This document shows positions 48,999-57,890 of a stretch of 64,000 nucleotides of DNA, piece after piece; within the stretch, counting starts at the first letter, position 1, and every line of letters begins with the position of its first letter. The stretch is from contig CAMYOL010000034.1 in assembly GCA_947260005.1 (NCBI GenBank), positions 1-64,000 of the forward strand, in the 5' to 3' direction. The notes below the pieces were generated by a model. It was not told the DNA's origin, ran no database searches, and saw only the letters and a list, made by a program, of their open reading frames with translations. Position numbers and translations under genes: made by a program. The stretch comes from an uncultured Ectothiorhodospiraceae bacterium (GTDB lineage Bacteria > Pseudomonadota > Gammaproteobacteria > UBA6429 > Thiohalophilaceae).

Positions 48999-49499
48999 TT
49001 AAAAATGCAAGCTTAAACTCGCTGAGTACATTTCCACATCGCCACCATCGACTTCGGTAAAAATCTGGTATTCCCCTCGTACTGACAATTTTGGATTCAT
49101 TTGCACATTCAAACCAAAGCCAAATGTCGGTTCAGTCCCAGTTAGGGAGTTAAATTCATCTGAGACTTCCCAATCATAAAACCCGGCTCGTCCAAATAAA
49201 TCGATATTCGAGTCGAGAGGGAGATAGCCAATCACTTCGTAAGCCACCCCATCCTGTGACAGTTGGCCATTGGCAAACGTCCCCAGATCGACGTAGGACA
49301 GTTCAAGGCCAATATGCTCGGTCAGGTTGATCCCGCCGAAGAATTTATAGGCAGATTCCGTTTCATGTAAAATTTCATCATCAGATTGACCGATACCCGC
49401 TCCAACATAGGGGCCTGGCTGAGCCGCCTGAGCAATTGAGATACTGAGACTGAGACTGGTGGCAATGAGAATAGCCTTAACATATTTTTTTTGTTGCAT
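48999..49499 (-). CDS. Outer-membrane beta-barrel protein
   Basis: A 166-residue exported protein. Signal AILIATSLSLSISIAQA; mature part with alternating strands such as GPYVGAGIGQSDDEI, IGLELSYVDLGTF and a C-terminal Phe (SASLSLHF), as in opacity/OmpA-like small barrels. Function unknown. Transcribed alone. Confidence 0.85.
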   Translation of the reverse strand: MQQKKYVKAILIATSLSLSISIAQAAQPGPYVGAGIGQSDDEILHETESAYKFFGGINLTEHIGLELSYVDLGTFANGQLSQDGVAYEVIGYLPLDSNIDLFGRAGFYDWEVSDEFNSLTGTEPTFGFGLNVQMNPKLSVRGEYQIFTEVDGGDVEMYSASLSLHF

Positions 49500-49632
49500 T
49501 TTCCACTCCTGACAATCGTCATATTGATAGTTCAGGGCGAAGCATAATGAGGAGTAGCTGAACTCCGTCTGAATTTAAATAATAATTCTCACTCGGCTTG
49601 GCATTTTTCAAATGAGCATGTATAGTTAATCT

Positions 49633-49719
49633 ATGCAACCTCTATTCAACACAGCTCGTTTCAATCCTGTTCAGGCCTATTTTGGTCTGGAACTCCTCCT
49701 GCCCAGTGGGGCAGCATAA
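49633..49719 (+). CDS. Candidate leuA leader peptide
   Basis: A 28-codon frame, MQPLFNTARFNPVQAYFGLELLLPSGAA, has four Leu in five codons (L-E-L-L-L) near its end. Its last Leu codons form the left arm of the hairpin at 49699-49714. This arrangement is that of a leucine attenuator, but no ribosome site is evident and there is no T run after the hairpin. Confidence 0.3.
   Translation: MQPLFNTARFNPVQAYFGLELLLPSGAA
49699..49714 (+). promoter_or_regulatory. Hairpin over the Leu codons of the leuA leader
   Basis: CTGCCC (49699-49704) pairs with GGGCAG (49709-49714), loop AGTG. It overlaps the CTC CTG codons of the candidate peptide. Confidence 0.4.
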
Positions 49720-49824
49720 TTTAATACCAGCGCGCGAGCGCACCCCGGCAAATTTAGGACTAATTCAATCAAACGAATTCAGTAGAACGAATCCACATCC
49801 AGTTGGATGATGAGGAGTAATGTG

Positions 49825-51372
49825 ATGAGCGATCCATTAATAATATTTGATACCACCTTGCGTGACGGCGAGCAAAGCCCTGGCGCTTCAATGACGAAGG
49901 AAGAAAAGGTGCGTATTGCCAAAAGTCTTGAGCGCATGCATGTTGATGTGATTGAGGCGGGATTTCCGATTGCCAGCCATGGTGACTTTGAGTCAGTGCA
50001 TGCGGTGGCGAGTGTGATTAAAGACAGCACCGTGTGTGGGCTTGCCCGGGCCCTGGATAAAGATATTGAGCGTGCCGGTGAGGCAATTAAACCTGCTAAT
50101 TCGGGTCGCATTCATACCTTTATCGCCACATCTCCAATCCATATGAAAATGAAGTTACGTATGGAGCCGGATCAAGTGGTCGAACAGGCGGTGGCCGCAG
50201 TCAAAAAGGCACGCCAATATACCGATAACGTTGAGTTTTCACCGGAAGACGCGGGACGTTCTGACCCGGATTTTTTATGTCGAATCCTGGAAGCGGTGAT
50301 TGATGCCGGTGCGGGGACCTTAAATATCCCAGATACGGTCGGTTATAACGTACCGGAACAATTCGGTGCGTTGATAAAGGACTTGCGAGAGCGAATACCG
50401 AATTCAGATAAGGCCATTTTTTCGGTGCACTGTCACAATGATCTGGGATTAGCCGTCGCGAATTCATTGTCCGCAGTGATGAATGGTGCCCGCCAGGTCG
50501 AATGTACCATTAATGGTTTAGGTGAACGCGCCGGTAATGCATCGTTGGAAGAGATCGTGATGGCGGTAAAAACGCGCAAAGATATCTTCCCCTGTAATGT
50601 CGATCATTTGGATACTACTCATATCGTCGCCAGTTCTCGATTGGTTTCCGGGATTACCGGTTTTGCGGTGCAACCCAATAAAGCGATCGTTGGAGCAAAT
50701 GCCTTTGCCCATGAATCGGGTATTCATCAGGATGGTGTTTTAAAAAATCGCGAGACTTACGAAATCATGCGAGCCCAGGACGTTGGTTGGAGTGACAATC
50801 GAATGGTATTGGGTAAACACTCGGGTCGAAATGCATTTAAAACTCGCTTAAAAGAATTAGGTGTTGAGTTCGACTCGGAAACCGAACTGAATGAAACCTT
50901 CGCGCGATTTAAAGACCTGGCCGATAAAAAACATGAGATCTATGATGACGATCTTCAAGCCTTAGTGACCGAAGTTAACTTAGAAGCAGAGAATGAAAAT
51001 ATTCGCCTGGTTTCCTTACGAGTGTGTTCTGAAACCGGAGAGACACCACAGGCTGAAATTACGGTAGAAGCAAAAGACCAGGAATATTCTGCTACGGCGA
51101 CAGGTGGAGGCCCGGTTGATGCTGCGTTTAAAGCTTTAGAATCTATATTCCATAGTGGCAGTGAGTTGTTACTGTATTCGGTAAATAATATAACCAGTGG
51201 CACTGACTCTCAGGGCGAAGTAACCGCGCGACTTAAAAAAGAGGGTCGGATTGTAAATGGTCAGGGTGCGGATACTGATATTGTTATTGCCTCAGCGAAA
51301 GCCTATATCAATGCGCTTAATAAGATACAGGCGGATGTCGAACGTGCCCATCCTCAAACAGGTGACGTATAG
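49825..51372 (+). CDS. leuA: 2-Isopropylmalate synthase
   Basis: A 515-residue enzyme that condenses acetyl-CoA with 2-oxoisovalerate, first step of leucine synthesis. It begins [24 protein letters not shown] with the metal Asp; [15 protein letters not shown] holds metal His; a C-terminal LeuA regulatory domain for leucine feedback follows (about 390-515). GAGGAG is 7 bases before the ATG at 49825; the upstream ATG is not conserved. Confidence 0.97.
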   Translation: MSDPLIIFDTTLRDGEQSPGASMTKEEKVRIAKSLERMHVDVIEAGFPIASHGDFESVHAVASVIKDSTVCGLARALDKDIERAGEAIKPANSGRIHTFIATSPIHMKMKLRMEPDQVVEQAVAAVKKARQYTDNVEFSPEDAGRSDPDFLCRILEAVIDAGAGTLNIPDTVGYNVPEQFGALIKDLRERIPNSDKAIFSVHCHNDLGLAVANSLSAVMNGARQVECTINGLGERAGNASLEEIVMAVKTRKDIFPCNVDHLDTTHIVASSRLVSGITGFAVQPNKAIVGANAFAHESGIHQDGVLKNRETYEIMRAQDVGWSDNRMVLGKHSGRNAFKTRLKELGVEFDSETELNETFARFKDLADKKHEIYDDDLQALVTEVNLEAENENIRLVSLRVCSETGETPQAEITVEAKDQEYSATATGGGPVDAAFKALESIFHSGSELLLYSVNNITSGTDSQGEVTARLKKEGRIVNGQGADTDIVIASAKAYINALNKIQADVERAHPQTGDV

Positions 51373-51385
51373 TCACCTGTTTTTT
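51358..51385 (+). terminator. Terminator overlapping the end of leuA
   Basis: ACAGGTGAC (51358-51366) pairs with GTCACCTGT (51372-51380) and is followed by a T run. The leuA stop codon is inside the loop region, so translation can reach its end while the hairpin forms. Confidence 0.8.
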
Positions 51386-51574
51386 CAACAAATTATAATT
51401 TTATTGATGACTTGAATTTTCCAGTTTAATTAAACTGGGATTTTCTTTTTAAAATTTAATTTAAATCTTAAAATCTTATATTCTAAAGTTATTTAGTCGT
51501 GATCCGTTACAAAAAGTGATTATAAGACTATTGTTAGATCAGGTTTAACAAAGTGATCATTATTGGAGGATGCT

Positions 51575-52309
51575 ATGTCAGATATACAGGTCGGTGAATT
51601 ACATCTGGATATTCGGCCAGATGGCCAGCTAAACAATGTTGGTGATTGGAGCATTGACGTTGCGCGAGCGTTAGCTGAGCGTGAGCATTTATCATTGACC
51701 GATGCGCATATCGAAATCATCGATGTAATGCGATCGTACTATAATAAATACAACATCTCGCCGATTAAAAAATTACTCAAAAAAGAACTTACAGAACGCT
51801 TTGATGAAAGCAAGGCAAATGATGATTACTTAAATAACCTGTTTCCCCATGATGTTATGTATCAGGGTATTCGCCTGGCCGGATTACCTGCTCCAATGTT
51901 AGATGCTGAGCTGGAACCGGCTAATCATATTCAAAAAGCTAAAAACCCGTCTTCGACCTCACATTTTTTATCTGAATTTGAATTTAGTGGAAAAACATAT
52001 AAGGTTTATCCAAAAGGAAATCTTGTCAACCCGTCTGAATGGACTGAAGAGCTGGGTGTGCATATGGCACAAAAAGAAGGTCTTTCCTTAAACAACGATC
52101 ATTGGGAAGTGATCCATTATTTACGCGATTTTTATTTTAAATATGGCATCACACCGATGGTTAAATTACTGATGAAAAATATGCGTCAGCAGCTGGGTAA
52201 ACATAAAAGTAGCGAGGCATACTTATATGATCTTTTCCCGGGGGGGCCTGCACGTCAAGGTTCACGCATCGCCGGTTTGCCAGCCCCGCAAGGTTGTATT
52301 GACCCTTAA
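51575..52309 (+). CDS. Tandem two-domain TusE/DsrC-like sulfur relay protein
   Basis: A 244-residue protein made of two DsrC/TusE modules. Module 1 (about 1-110) has LTDAHIEIIDVMRSYYNKYNISPIKKLL and ends QGIRLAGLPAPML without Cys. Module 2 (about 130-244) has LNNDHWEVIHYLRDFYFKYGITP, LFPGGPARQGSRIAGLPAPQ and the C-terminal Cys241. The second Cys found in DsrC of sulfur oxidisers is Ser230 here, so module 2 is of the one-cysteine TusE/RspA type. GGAGG precedes the ATG at 51575. Stands alone, with no tus or dsr gene in the window. Probably carries persulfide sulfur. Confidence 0.87.
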   Translation: MSDIQVGELHLDIRPDGQLNNVGDWSIDVARALAEREHLSLTDAHIEIIDVMRSYYNKYNISPIKKLLKKELTERFDESKANDDYLNNLFPHDVMYQGIRLAGLPAPMLDAELEPANHIQKAKNPSSTSHFLSEFEFSGKTYKVYPKGNLVNPSEWTEELGVHMAQKEGLSLNNDHWEVIHYLRDFYFKYGITPMVKLLMKNMRQQLGKHKSSEAYLYDLFPGGPARQGSRIAGLPAPQGCIDP

Positions 52310-52539
52310 TTTAAATTGGCAACTTAATTTTTTATGTTATTAGATCAAGACGTGTAAGCTTATTTTCCTGAAAGTGACGGGGTTAATATCTTATTGAGCC
52401 ATTGCGATTTATTAAACCCATGATTAATAATTGACCATATTATTTTCCCAAAATAGTTAATATGGGTTATCTTGTGTGATATTTCCAAATAGATGAAATC
52501 AGGTACAATATTACTAAGCAAAGCTTAGGAGTTGCCGTT

Positions 52540-53259
52540 TTGGCCCTAAATGCACAACAACAGGCCTATTTAGGTACCATGGGGATTAGCTTATATCAGT
52601 CCCAGGCTGCCATCGATCCTGCTATGGCTGATCGGGCGAACAGTAATGAATCAATCAGCAGACAATCCCCTGGAAGTCAGCCTGTCGATCTACACTCATT
52701 AGGTTGGGCTGATTTAGCTGATCAAGTTAGCACCTGTGTTGCATGTGAGTTACATCAGGGGCGTAAACAAACAGTCTTCGGAGTGGGTAGTCAACAGGCC
52801 GATTTGTTGGTTATTGGTGAAGCGCCGGGTGCTGAAGAGGATCGCCAGGGAGAACCATTTGTTGGTCGTGCCGGACAGTTGCTGAATGAAATGTTAAAGG
52901 CCATTGGTTTTAACCGGAGCCAGATATATATAGCAAACATTTTAAAGTGTCGTCCACCCAATAACCGAGATCCTAAACCAGAAGAAGCGGAGCTTTGTGT
53001 ACAATACTTATACCGTCAGATTGATTTACTTCAGCCAAAATTGATACTGGCCGTCGGTCGAATTGCCGCGCAACGATTGTTAAACACGAATATGACCCTG
53101 GCAAAACTGCGTTCGAAGGTACACGAGTTGAAAGAAACGCAGACCCCGTTTATTGTTACTTATCACCCGGCCTATTTATTACGTGCCCCAACAGAAAAAC
53201 GAAAAGCCTGGGAAGATTTATTATTTGCGAAACATGCACTGGAAAATTCGGGCGTATAA
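52540..53259 (+). CDS. Type-4 uracil-DNA glycosylase (Fe-S)
   Basis: A 239-residue DNA repair enzyme removing uracil. [18 protein letters not shown], the catalytic [27 protein letters not shown], the second cysteine pair region [18 protein letters not shown] and HPAYLLR are all present. The Cys set binds one 4Fe-4S cluster. Start is TTG at 52540 with AGGAG 9 bases before. First of a udg-rimI-IMPase run. Confidence 0.93.
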   Translation: MALNAQQQAYLGTMGISLYQSQAAIDPAMADRANSNESISRQSPGSQPVDLHSLGWADLADQVSTCVACELHQGRKQTVFGVGSQQADLLVIGEAPGAEEDRQGEPFVGRAGQLLNEMLKAIGFNRSQIYIANILKCRPPNNRDPKPEEAELCVQYLYRQIDLLQPKLILAVGRIAAQRLLNTNMTLAKLRSKVHELKETQTPFIVTYHPAYLLRAPTEKRKAWEDLLFAKHALENSGV

Positions 53260-53273
53260 TACAAACTAAAATT

Positions 53274-53762
53274 ATGAGTGCAGTAATAACGCCAAGAAAC
53301 GGCTTACGCCAAATGACTGAGGACGATTTAGAGGCCGTCGCTGCGATTGAGTCGGCATCGTATCCTTTTCCATGGACACTTGGGATTTTTCGTGACTGTT
53401 TACAGGTTGGTTATAGCTGTCGTGTATACGAAATCGATAATGATGTTGTAGCCTATGCTGTAATGTCGATAGGTGCAGGGGAAGCGCATATCCTAACATT
53501 GGTAGTGCGTGAAGATTGTCGCAACAGTGGTCTTGGCAGTATGTTTATGCAACATATGCTAAATATCGCTAAGCAACATCGTGTAGAAACTATGTTACTC
53601 GAAGTTCGTCCTTCAAACCCGAGTGCCATACGGTTGTACCGTAAACTGGGCTTTAATGAACTTGGTGTCCGTCCTGATTACTACCCAGCTGAAAATGGCC
53701 GTGAAGATGCGATTATTATGGCGTTACAATTTGATATACCTTCCAATCTACGTTCTATTTAA
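53274..53762 (+). CDS. rimI: Ribosomal protein S18 alanine N-acetyltransferase
   Basis: A 162-residue GNAT enzyme. YPFPWTLGIFRDCLQVGY, VREDCRNSGLGSMFMQHML (acetyl-CoA loop) and LEVRPSNPSAIRLYRKLGFNELGVRPDYY are characteristic. Starts 14 bases after the udg stop and overlaps the next gene by one base. Confidence 0.92.
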   Translation: MSAVITPRNGLRQMTEDDLEAVAAIESASYPFPWTLGIFRDCLQVGYSCRVYEIDNDVVAYAVMSIGAGEAHILTLVVREDCRNSGLGSMFMQHMLNIAKQHRVETMLLEVRPSNPSAIRLYRKLGFNELGVRPDYYPAENGREDAIIMALQFDIPSNLRSI

Positions 53763-54568
53763 TGCATCAGCTTCCTAATTTGAAACAACTTATCGAGATA
53801 GTTCGTGCTGCGGCGATGCATGAGTTATTGCCGCGTTTTCATAGCCATGCTAAACGCATCGCCAGTGATGAAAAAAGCGATAGCAGTATCATTACTGAAG
53901 CTGATTTAGCGATGCAGAAAACGTTGCATGAAAGATTCAGTATCCATTGGCCTGAGATTACCTTTTTAGGTGAAGAAATGCCTAAACAGCAGCAACAGGC
54001 AATTCTAAGGGACAATACCAACGGAGTGTGGGTTGTTGATCCCATTGATGGTACCTCAAACTATAGTCTGGGTATTCCGTACTATTCTGTATCTGTTGCT
54101 CTGGTCAAAGAAGCTAAAATCCAGTTAGCGGTTGTTTATGATCCCAGTCGGGATGAATGCTTTTCAGCACAATTTGGTAAGGGGGCATTTTTAAATGATA
54201 CTCGCCTGACCTTATCTGATGTCAAGGATGTTAGCGACATTCAGACTGGGCTGGTCGATTTTAAACGTTTGTCCCCTGAATTAGCACAAAAAATTGTCGC
54301 TAATCCGCCGTATCGCTCTCAACGTAGTTTTGGTTCCGTGGCGCTGGATTGGTGTTGGATTGCTGCGGCCAGAGGCGATGTCTATGTTCATGGAAAACAG
54401 AATCTTTGGGACTATTGTGCCGGCGCATTAATATTATCAGAAGCAGGCGGTTATGATTCAACATTGGACGGCGACCCTGTATTTAATTGCTCTCTCAATC
54501 CTCGTTCGGCCGTGCTTGCGATAAATGAATCAATTTATCGACAGTGGTTTGACTTTTTATCCTCTTAA
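53762..54568 (+). CDS. Inositol monophosphatase-family protein
   Basis: A 268-residue Mg-dependent phosphatase. Signatures FLGEEMP, WVVDPIDGTSNYSLGIPYYSVSVAL and LWDYCAGALILSEAGG bind the metals and phosphate. It could be inositol, histidinol-phosphate or 3'-phosphoadenosine phosphatase; sequence does not decide. Coupled to rimI. Confidence 0.88.
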   Translation: MHQLPNLKQLIEIVRAAAMHELLPRFHSHAKRIASDEKSDSSIITEADLAMQKTLHERFSIHWPEITFLGEEMPKQQQQAILRDNTNGVWVVDPIDGTSNYSLGIPYYSVSVALVKEAKIQLAVVYDPSRDECFSAQFGKGAFLNDTRLTLSDVKDVSDIQTGLVDFKRLSPELAQKIVANPPYRSQRSFGSVALDWCWIAAARGDVYVHGKQNLWDYCAGALILSEAGGYDSTLDGDPVFNCSLNPRSAVLAINESIYRQWFDFLSS

Positions 54569-54637
54569 CCTGCTCTAATCTCTGGTACAATCCGGCCAGA
54601 AAATTTGAACGACCTAAGTAATCTAGCGAGATTGAGC

Positions 54638-56218
54638 ATGGCAGTATATCAACAGGAAATGGCGCGGCGTCGTACCTTTGCGATCATTTCTCACCCTGAT
54701 GCGGGTAAAACTACCTTAACTGAAAAGTTATTACTCTATGGTGGTGCTATTCAGATGGCAGGAACCGTTAAAGGCCGTAAGGCGGATCGTCATGCAACGT
54801 CTGACTGGATGGAACTGGAAAAAGAACGGGGAATTTCTGTGACTTCAGCGGTAATGCAATTTCCCTATGGCGATAACATTGTTAACCTGCTTGATACACC
54901 AGGCCATGAAGATTTTTCAGAAGACACTTATCGCACCTTAACGGCCGTTGACTCTGCATTGATGGTAATAGACTGTGCGAAAGGTGTAGAAGACCGTACC
55001 ATCAAACTGATGGATGTATGTCGTTTGCGTGATACGCCGATTATGACCTTCATCAACAAGCTCGATCGTGAAGGCCGCGATCCGATGGAGCTGCTTGATG
55101 AAGTTGAAGACATCCTAAAAATTAAATGTGCCCCCATTACCTGGCCGATCGGTATGGGTAAATCATTAAAGGGTGTTTACCATATATTACAGAACAAGAT
55201 TCATCTATTTAGTGCCACACATGGCGGTAAAATCCAGAGCGGAGAGACTATTGAAGGTCTGGATGATCCTCGTCTGGATGAGTTACTGGGTGCGAATGCA
55301 CAGGAGTTTCGCGATGAAATCGAACTTGTGCAGGGTGCCAGCCATGAATTCGATCTCGATGCGTATCTTGTCGGAGAATTAACGCCGGTATTCTTCGGTT
55401 CGGCGATTAATAATTTTGGGATTAATGAGTTGCTTGATTATTTTGTGGAGATTGCCCCTCAGCCGCAACCCAGGCAAACCGATCAACGAATGGTTGATTC
55501 CAGTGAAGAAAAATTTTCAGGCTTTGTATTTAAAATCCAGGCGAATATGGATCCACAGCATCGTGATCGTGTGGCTTTTTTACGTGTGTGTTCAGGTACC
55601 TATAACAAGGGTATGAAGGTTCATCAGGTGCGCCTGGGTAAAGATGTAAAAATTGCCAATGCGACCACCTTCATGGCGAGTGAAAGAGAAAATATTGAGC
55701 TTGCCTATGCCGGTGATATTATTGGTTTGCATAATCACGGTACGATTCAGATTGGTGATACCTTTACTGAGGGCGAATCATTAAAGTTCACCGGTATTCC
55801 TAACTTTGCCCCGGAATTATTTCGCCGCGTGCAATTAAAAGATCCTCTACGCATGAAAGCGTTACAAAAAGGTCTCGACCAGTTAAGTGAAGAGGGTGCC
55901 TCACAAGTCTTTCGACCAATAAATAATAACCAGATTGTCGTGGGGGCGGTGGGTATCCTGCAATTTGATGTCGTGGCCTTTCGTTTAAAAGCAGAGTATA
56001 ACGTTGAATGTATGTTTGAAGCGGTAAATGTGAATACCGCACGTTGGGTAACTTGTGACGATGAAAAAAAACTCGAAGAGTTTAAACGCAAGGCAAGTGA
56101 CAATTTAGCTATTGATGCTGGCGGTAGCTTAACTTATCTGGCACCGACACGAGTCAATCTTGATTTAACCATAGAACGTTGGCCTGAAATCGAATTTCAT
56201 GCCACTCGTGAGCACTAA
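54638..56218 (+). CDS. prfC: Peptide chain release factor 3
   Basis: A 526-residue GTPase that recycles RF1/RF2. G1 [16 protein letters not shown]2/G3 with [12 protein letters not shown] and [16 protein letters not shown], and G4 [10 protein letters not shown] are visible. Start ATG 54638 ([14 protein letters not shown]) matches family; the frame is open to a TTG at 54605. The ribosome site is weak. Confidence 0.96.
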   Translation: MAVYQQEMARRRTFAIISHPDAGKTTLTEKLLLYGGAIQMAGTVKGRKADRHATSDWMELEKERGISVTSAVMQFPYGDNIVNLLDTPGHEDFSEDTYRTLTAVDSALMVIDCAKGVEDRTIKLMDVCRLRDTPIMTFINKLDREGRDPMELLDEVEDILKIKCAPITWPIGMGKSLKGVYHILQNKIHLFSATHGGKIQSGETIEGLDDPRLDELLGANAQEFRDEIELVQGASHEFDLDAYLVGELTPVFFGSAINNFGINELLDYFVEIAPQPQPRQTDQRMVDSSEEKFSGFVFKIQANMDPQHRDRVAFLRVCSGTYNKGMKVHQVRLGKDVKIANATTFMASERENIELAYAGDIIGLHNHGTIQIGDTFTEGESLKFTGIPNFAPELFRRVQLKDPLRMKALQKGLDQLSEEGASQVFRPINNNQIVVGAVGILQFDVVAFRLKAEYNVECMFEAVNVNTARWVTCDDEKKLEEFKRKASDNLAIDAGGSLTYLAPTRVNLDLTIERWPEIEFHATREH

Positions 56219-56354
56219 AAAATTTTGTACCCTTCGCGAAGCAAAGGGTGACAGCAAGAGAGCGAGTTAAGGCGGCCATGGGTTGAGAGTTTTTCTTAAC
56301 AATTACTGATTTTATTAATTTTGAGTTAATAATTCTGGAGTATATGATTTTACT

Positions 56355-57116
56355 GTGGAAGTCGTAATTGGAAATATTATGGAAGCGCTTTTTATGCCGC
56401 CTGGGTTGATGCTAATTTTAGTCTTCACTGGTTGGTTGGTAAAAAAGCGTTATTCTAAAACGGGACGGAGCTTGATCGTGATTGGTTTGGCTCAATTGAT
56501 ATTATTAAGTATGCCCCTTGTTTCAAATTCTTTGATTCAACAATATGAAACACAGTCGGCCTTGACGACTGAACAAATCGAAAATACCACAGCCGAAGCA
56601 ATTGTGATTCTTGGTGGTGGACATTATTTTAATGCCCCTGAATATTTGCAAGACAGTGTTTCAACCCGCGCACTTGAACGCCTGCGCTATGGTGTTCACT
56701 TATACCGCATCACTCAACTACCTGTGTTGGTCGCTGGGGGAAGTGTATATTCATCGCGTATAGCAGAATCTGAGACGATGAAAAACTTTCTGGAGACAGA
56801 TTGTAAGGTTAAGGTAAGGTGGACAGAAACTAAAAGTCGCACAACGTATGAAAATGCGTTTGAGACCGAAAAGATACTGCGCGAGGAAAAAATCAGTGAC
56901 ATATTACTGGTCACTCAAGCCTGGCATATGCCTCGTGCTAAAGAGGCATTTGAACAACATGGCTTTACTGTTACCGCTGCACCCGTCGGATTTCATACTG
57001 AGTCTGATCAACCCTTTATCTTGGGCCTGATCCCAAGTACCTCCGGGCTTCACACTACAGGCCTGCTGTGGCGCGAGTATATTGCTCGATTTTGGTATCG
57101 GTTAGTTAAGTATTAA
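56355..57116 (+). CDS. YdcF/ElyC-like DUF218 membrane protein
   Basis: A 253-residue protein with two N-terminal membrane helices and a DUF218 domain (AIVILGGGHYFNA, VLVAGGSVYS, ESRTTYENA-type SRTTYENAFETEKIL, LLVTQAWHMPRAKEAF). ElyC/SanA-type members act in envelope maintenance. GTG at 56355 or ATG at 56379 may start; neither has a good site. Confidence 0.88.
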   Translation: MEVVIGNIMEALFMPPGLMLILVFTGWLVKKRYSKTGRSLIVIGLAQLILLSMPLVSNSLIQQYETQSALTTEQIENTTAEAIVILGGGHYFNAPEYLQDSVSTRALERLRYGVHLYRITQLPVLVAGGSVYSSRIAESETMKNFLETDCKVKVRWTETKSRTTYENAFETEKILREEKISDILLVTQAWHMPRAKEAFEQHGFTVTAAPVGFHTESDQPFILGLIPSTSGLHTTGLLWREYIARFWYRLVKY

Positions 57117-57206
57117 ATTACGTTTCTGCAGAGATGCCTGTGATGCTCCTAAAACGCAGAAATAAACAAGATCAGCCATTTCTTACAAGATTTTTCTAAA
57201 TAAACC

Positions 57207-57235
57207 TTGCATTAATGAACAGTGTTCACTATTCT
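57207..57235 (+). promoter_or_regulatory. Promoter of the TetR-aas-MFS operon
   Basis: TTGCAT (57207-57212), a 17-base spacer and TATTCT (57230-57235). The spacer holds the palindrome at 57216-57228. Confidence 0.65.
57216..57228. promoter_or_regulatory. TetR operator candidate 1
   Basis: TGAACAGTGTTCA is a 13-base palindrome with one central base, lying between the -35 and -10 boxes. Bound regulator would block the promoter. Confidence 0.7.
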
Positions 57236-57247
57236 TGGTCTTAATTA

Positions 57248-57258
57248 AACACTGTTCA
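57248..57258. promoter_or_regulatory. TetR operator candidate 2
   Basis: AACACTGTTCA is the reverse complement of the core of operator 1 (one mismatch in the full 13 bases). It lies about 20 bases before the TetR start codon, downstream of the -10 box. Confidence 0.65.
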
Positions 57259-57278
57259 GAATATTAGAGGAAGTTGAT

Positions 57279-57881
57279 ATGGCGCGTCGAAGTGATCACA
57301 GTCGTGAAGAGATACAGCATATGGCAGTGGCGGCGGCGATTACGATTTTGAACGAGCAAGGCGTGACTGGGCTATCCGCCCGTAAGGTGGCCAAATCCAT
57401 TGGCTACACCGTTGGCACGCTCTATTTAGTCTTTAAGAACCTCGACGAGCTGCTTTTATATGTAAATGCTGCCACACTCGATGAGCTGCATCAGGCCATC
57501 ACGGAGGAGGCAAAAATCCATACAGATCCAACTCTTTCATTAAAATCAATGGCATTAGCATATCTCCACTACGCACAACAGAACTCGGCCCGCTGGTCAT
57601 TGTTATTTTCACATCAGCTGCCTGACGGACAATTATTGCCTGACTGGTTCGAACAAAAAATCATCACAGTCTTTGATGGCGTTATGAAGCCTCTGCAACA
57701 AATACAGCCGGATGTAAATGAACAAGCCGTGCTGCAGGCAACACGGGAGTTATGGAGCGGGGTGCACGGAGCCTGTGATTTAGGATTGAGTAATAAACTC
57801 AATATGGGGGCTGAATTTGAGATTGAGGCATTAATCGAGTCATTTGTTGAAAATTATTTATTTGGCTTTGCAAAGGTTTAA
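57279..57881 (+). CDS. TetR/AcrR-family regulator
   Basis: A 200-residue repressor. N-terminal helix-turn-helix (AAITILNEQGVTGLSARKVA, SIGYTVGTLYLVFKNLDELL), C-terminal ligand domain of the WHG type (ATRELWSGVHGACDLGL). It is the first gene of an operon with aas and an MFS gene, and two matching palindromes lie in its promoter, so it should repress itself and these genes. The likely ligand is an acyl compound, by context only. Confidence 0.9.
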   Translation: MARRSDHSREEIQHMAVAAAITILNEQGVTGLSARKVAKSIGYTVGTLYLVFKNLDELLLYVNAATLDELHQAITEEAKIHTDPTLSLKSMALAYLHYAQQNSARWSLLFSHQLPDGQLLPDWFEQKIITVFDGVMKPLQQIQPDVNEQAVLQATRELWSGVHGACDLGLSNKLNMGAEFEIEALIESFVENYLFGFAKV

Positions 57882-57890
57882 GAGGCAGAC

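Larger units (their letters stand above)
49500..49824. other. leuA leader region
   Basis: Of these 325 bases, the first part should hold the promoter of the beta-barrel gene (minus strand) and the rest the leuA leader. It includes a possible leader peptide (49633-49719) and a GC-rich hairpin (49699-49714). No strong -35/-10 pair was seen. Confidence 0.4.

Noticed and set aside
56230-56255. Hairpin ACCCTT...AAGGGT after prfC
   Set aside because: Stem is present but no T run follows on the plus strand, so it was not called as terminator.
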